A stretch of 64,000 nt of DNA from Ichthyophis bannanicus (Eukaryota > Chordata > Amphibia > Gymnophiona > Ichthyophiidae). Below, piece after piece: positions 63,105-64,000 of the stretch. Where the stretch lies: the NCBI GenBank assembly GCA_033557465.1, contig CM066035.1:902317309-902381308 (forward strand). Reading direction: 5' to 3'. Every line of letters starts with the position of its first letter. The stretch's first letter is position 1. Made by a program: the position numbers and the translations under genes. The notes below the pieces were generated by a model that did not search any database, had not been told where the DNA came from, and was given only the letters and a program-made list of their open reading frames with translations.

Positions 63105-64000
63105 ATGGGGAGCCGTGGAGACTGCCGAAGATCTGTTGATTCAAGGACCGCTTCATATGCCTCAAGTGAATCGTCTCTCGCTTACGGTTTGGCCATTGAA
63201 AGGGCAAGGTTGAAGAAGAAAGGATACTCGGGAGCAGTTATCGCAACGTTGCTCCAAGCGAGGAAAACATCTACATCGCTAGCTTATGTACGAATTTGGC
63301 GTATATTTGAGGACTGGTGCTCAAGGCGGCATGTTCGGGCAGCTACAGTATCGACTCCCTTGGTCCTCAGTTTCTTGCAAGAGGGGTTTGATAAAGGCTT
63401 GGCAGCCTGCTCTTTGCGAGTGCAGTTAGCAGCCCTGGCTTGCTATAGGGGCAAAGTGAGGGAGTTTCTCTAGGAGCGCATGCCGATGTTTTGCATTTTC
63501 TTAAAGCTGTATCAAGGCTCCGCCCCTCTCTTAGAGTGGTCGTTCCGCCATGGGATCTCAATTTGGTCTTAGGGGCGTTGGTGCGTGAACCGTTTGAACC
63601 TTTACAACAGGTTTCGGTTAAGGATTTAAGCTTAAAAACAAGTATTTTTGGTGGCTATTTGTTCGGTGAGGCGAATTTCGGAGTTGCAGGCCTTGTCATG
63701 TCGAGAGCCATTTTTGTCATTTTCTAGAGAGAAGGTCATGTTGCAGCCGGTGCCATCTTTTCTGCCAAAGGTGGTCTCCACATTCCATTTGAATCAGTCG
63801 ATTTCCCTTCCGGTACTTGGTTCGGGGGAAGTAAACGCTTCGGACCATAGTTTGAGATGGTTGGACGTGAAAGGGGTATTGCGCCGGTATTTGAAGGTGT
63901 CTTAGTCCTTTCGCAAATCGCACCGTCTGTTTGTGTTCTTCGGAGGCCCTCGCAAAGGGGAGGCAGCGGCAAAGGCGTCTATCTCTAGATGGATTAGAGA
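63105..64000 (+). pseudogene. DIRS D tyrosine recombinase, incomplete
   Basis: The frame of 63105-63473 has the SAM-like N-terminal region (A-R-K-T-S-T-S-L-A-Y, W-R-I-F-E-D-W-C). The region near 63650 has V-R-R-I-S-E-L-Q-A-L with the first catalytic Arg. The frame of 63648-63905 continues with F-L-P-K-V-V-S-T-F-H-L-N-Q-S-I. The H-x2-R and Tyr boxes are beyond 64000. Stops near 63473 and 63725 break it. Confidence 0.7.

Larger units (their letters stand above)
59673..64000 (+). mobile_element. Third DIRS lineage (family D), 5'-truncated or atypical, runs off the window
   Basis: It begins directly after CR1 endonuclease sequence, without a terminal repeat like those of families A and B. It contains gag-like, RT-RNase H-methyltransferase-like and recombinase regions in DIRS order but at low similarity to A and B. 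Several stops are TGA in place of CGA, which suggests CpG decay. An L2 fragment lies at 62645-62996. The recombinase is incomplete at the window end. Confidence 0.78.

Overview
This window is vertebrate nuclear DNA made almost entirely of transposable elements nested inside one another; I see no host gene exon, tRNA or rRNA. The mix is several tyrosine-recombinase DIRS families, a very abundant CR1 LINE whose ORF1 carries an esterase, L2 and RTE-type LINEs, piggyBac elements and Ty3/gypsy-type LTR elements. That mix points to a large amphibian genome, and I would guess a caecilian; the species is inference only.

Left block (1-20.6 kb). A piggyBac element, inserted at TTAA in an old DIRS fragment (18389-19142), was itself split twice: by a decayed DIRS of family B (1-9333) and by a DIRS of family A (9871-17805). 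The family B copy contains a solo LTR with its own long ORF (1512-3064) and a full-length CR1 with both ORFs open (about 3272-8030). The family A copy contains a 5'-truncated CR1 (13395-15570). An old L2 remnant follows (19143-20560).

Middle block (20.6-30.2 kb). A near full-length minus-strand CR1 is split by a full-length RTE-type LINE with an 11-bp target duplication. About 0.9 kb of unassigned AT-rich DNA follows, then the 5' end of a DIRS (29590-30231).

Right block (30.2-64 kb). This is one deep nest. A plus-strand CR1 is interrupted by a minus-strand CR1 that runs in pieces from 31880 to 59672. That CR1 was hit by DIRS B (32063-39740), by a young gypsy-type element (40909-48033), by an L2 (48123-58140) that itself holds DIRS A copy 2 (49512-55013), by an L2 3' fragment, by a piggyBac-type MITE, and by a third, divergent DIRS (59673 to the window end). 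DIRS B in turn contains a 0.7-kb palindrome and another ORF-bearing solo LTR.

The most unusual signal concerns the gypsy-type element and the two solo LTRs. In the complete element the gag-pro-dUTPase-RT-RNase H frame runs without a stop through the polypurine tract into the 3' LTR and codes for 331 further residues there. Two clearly different solo LTRs elsewhere in the window hold comparable ORFs. Both enter at the same phase, with the LTR's first bases TGT read as a Cys codon, and both end near an M-D-C-S motif. This looks like a conserved LTR-encoded protein segment. The complete element also has all five dUTPase motifs and no recognisable integrase.
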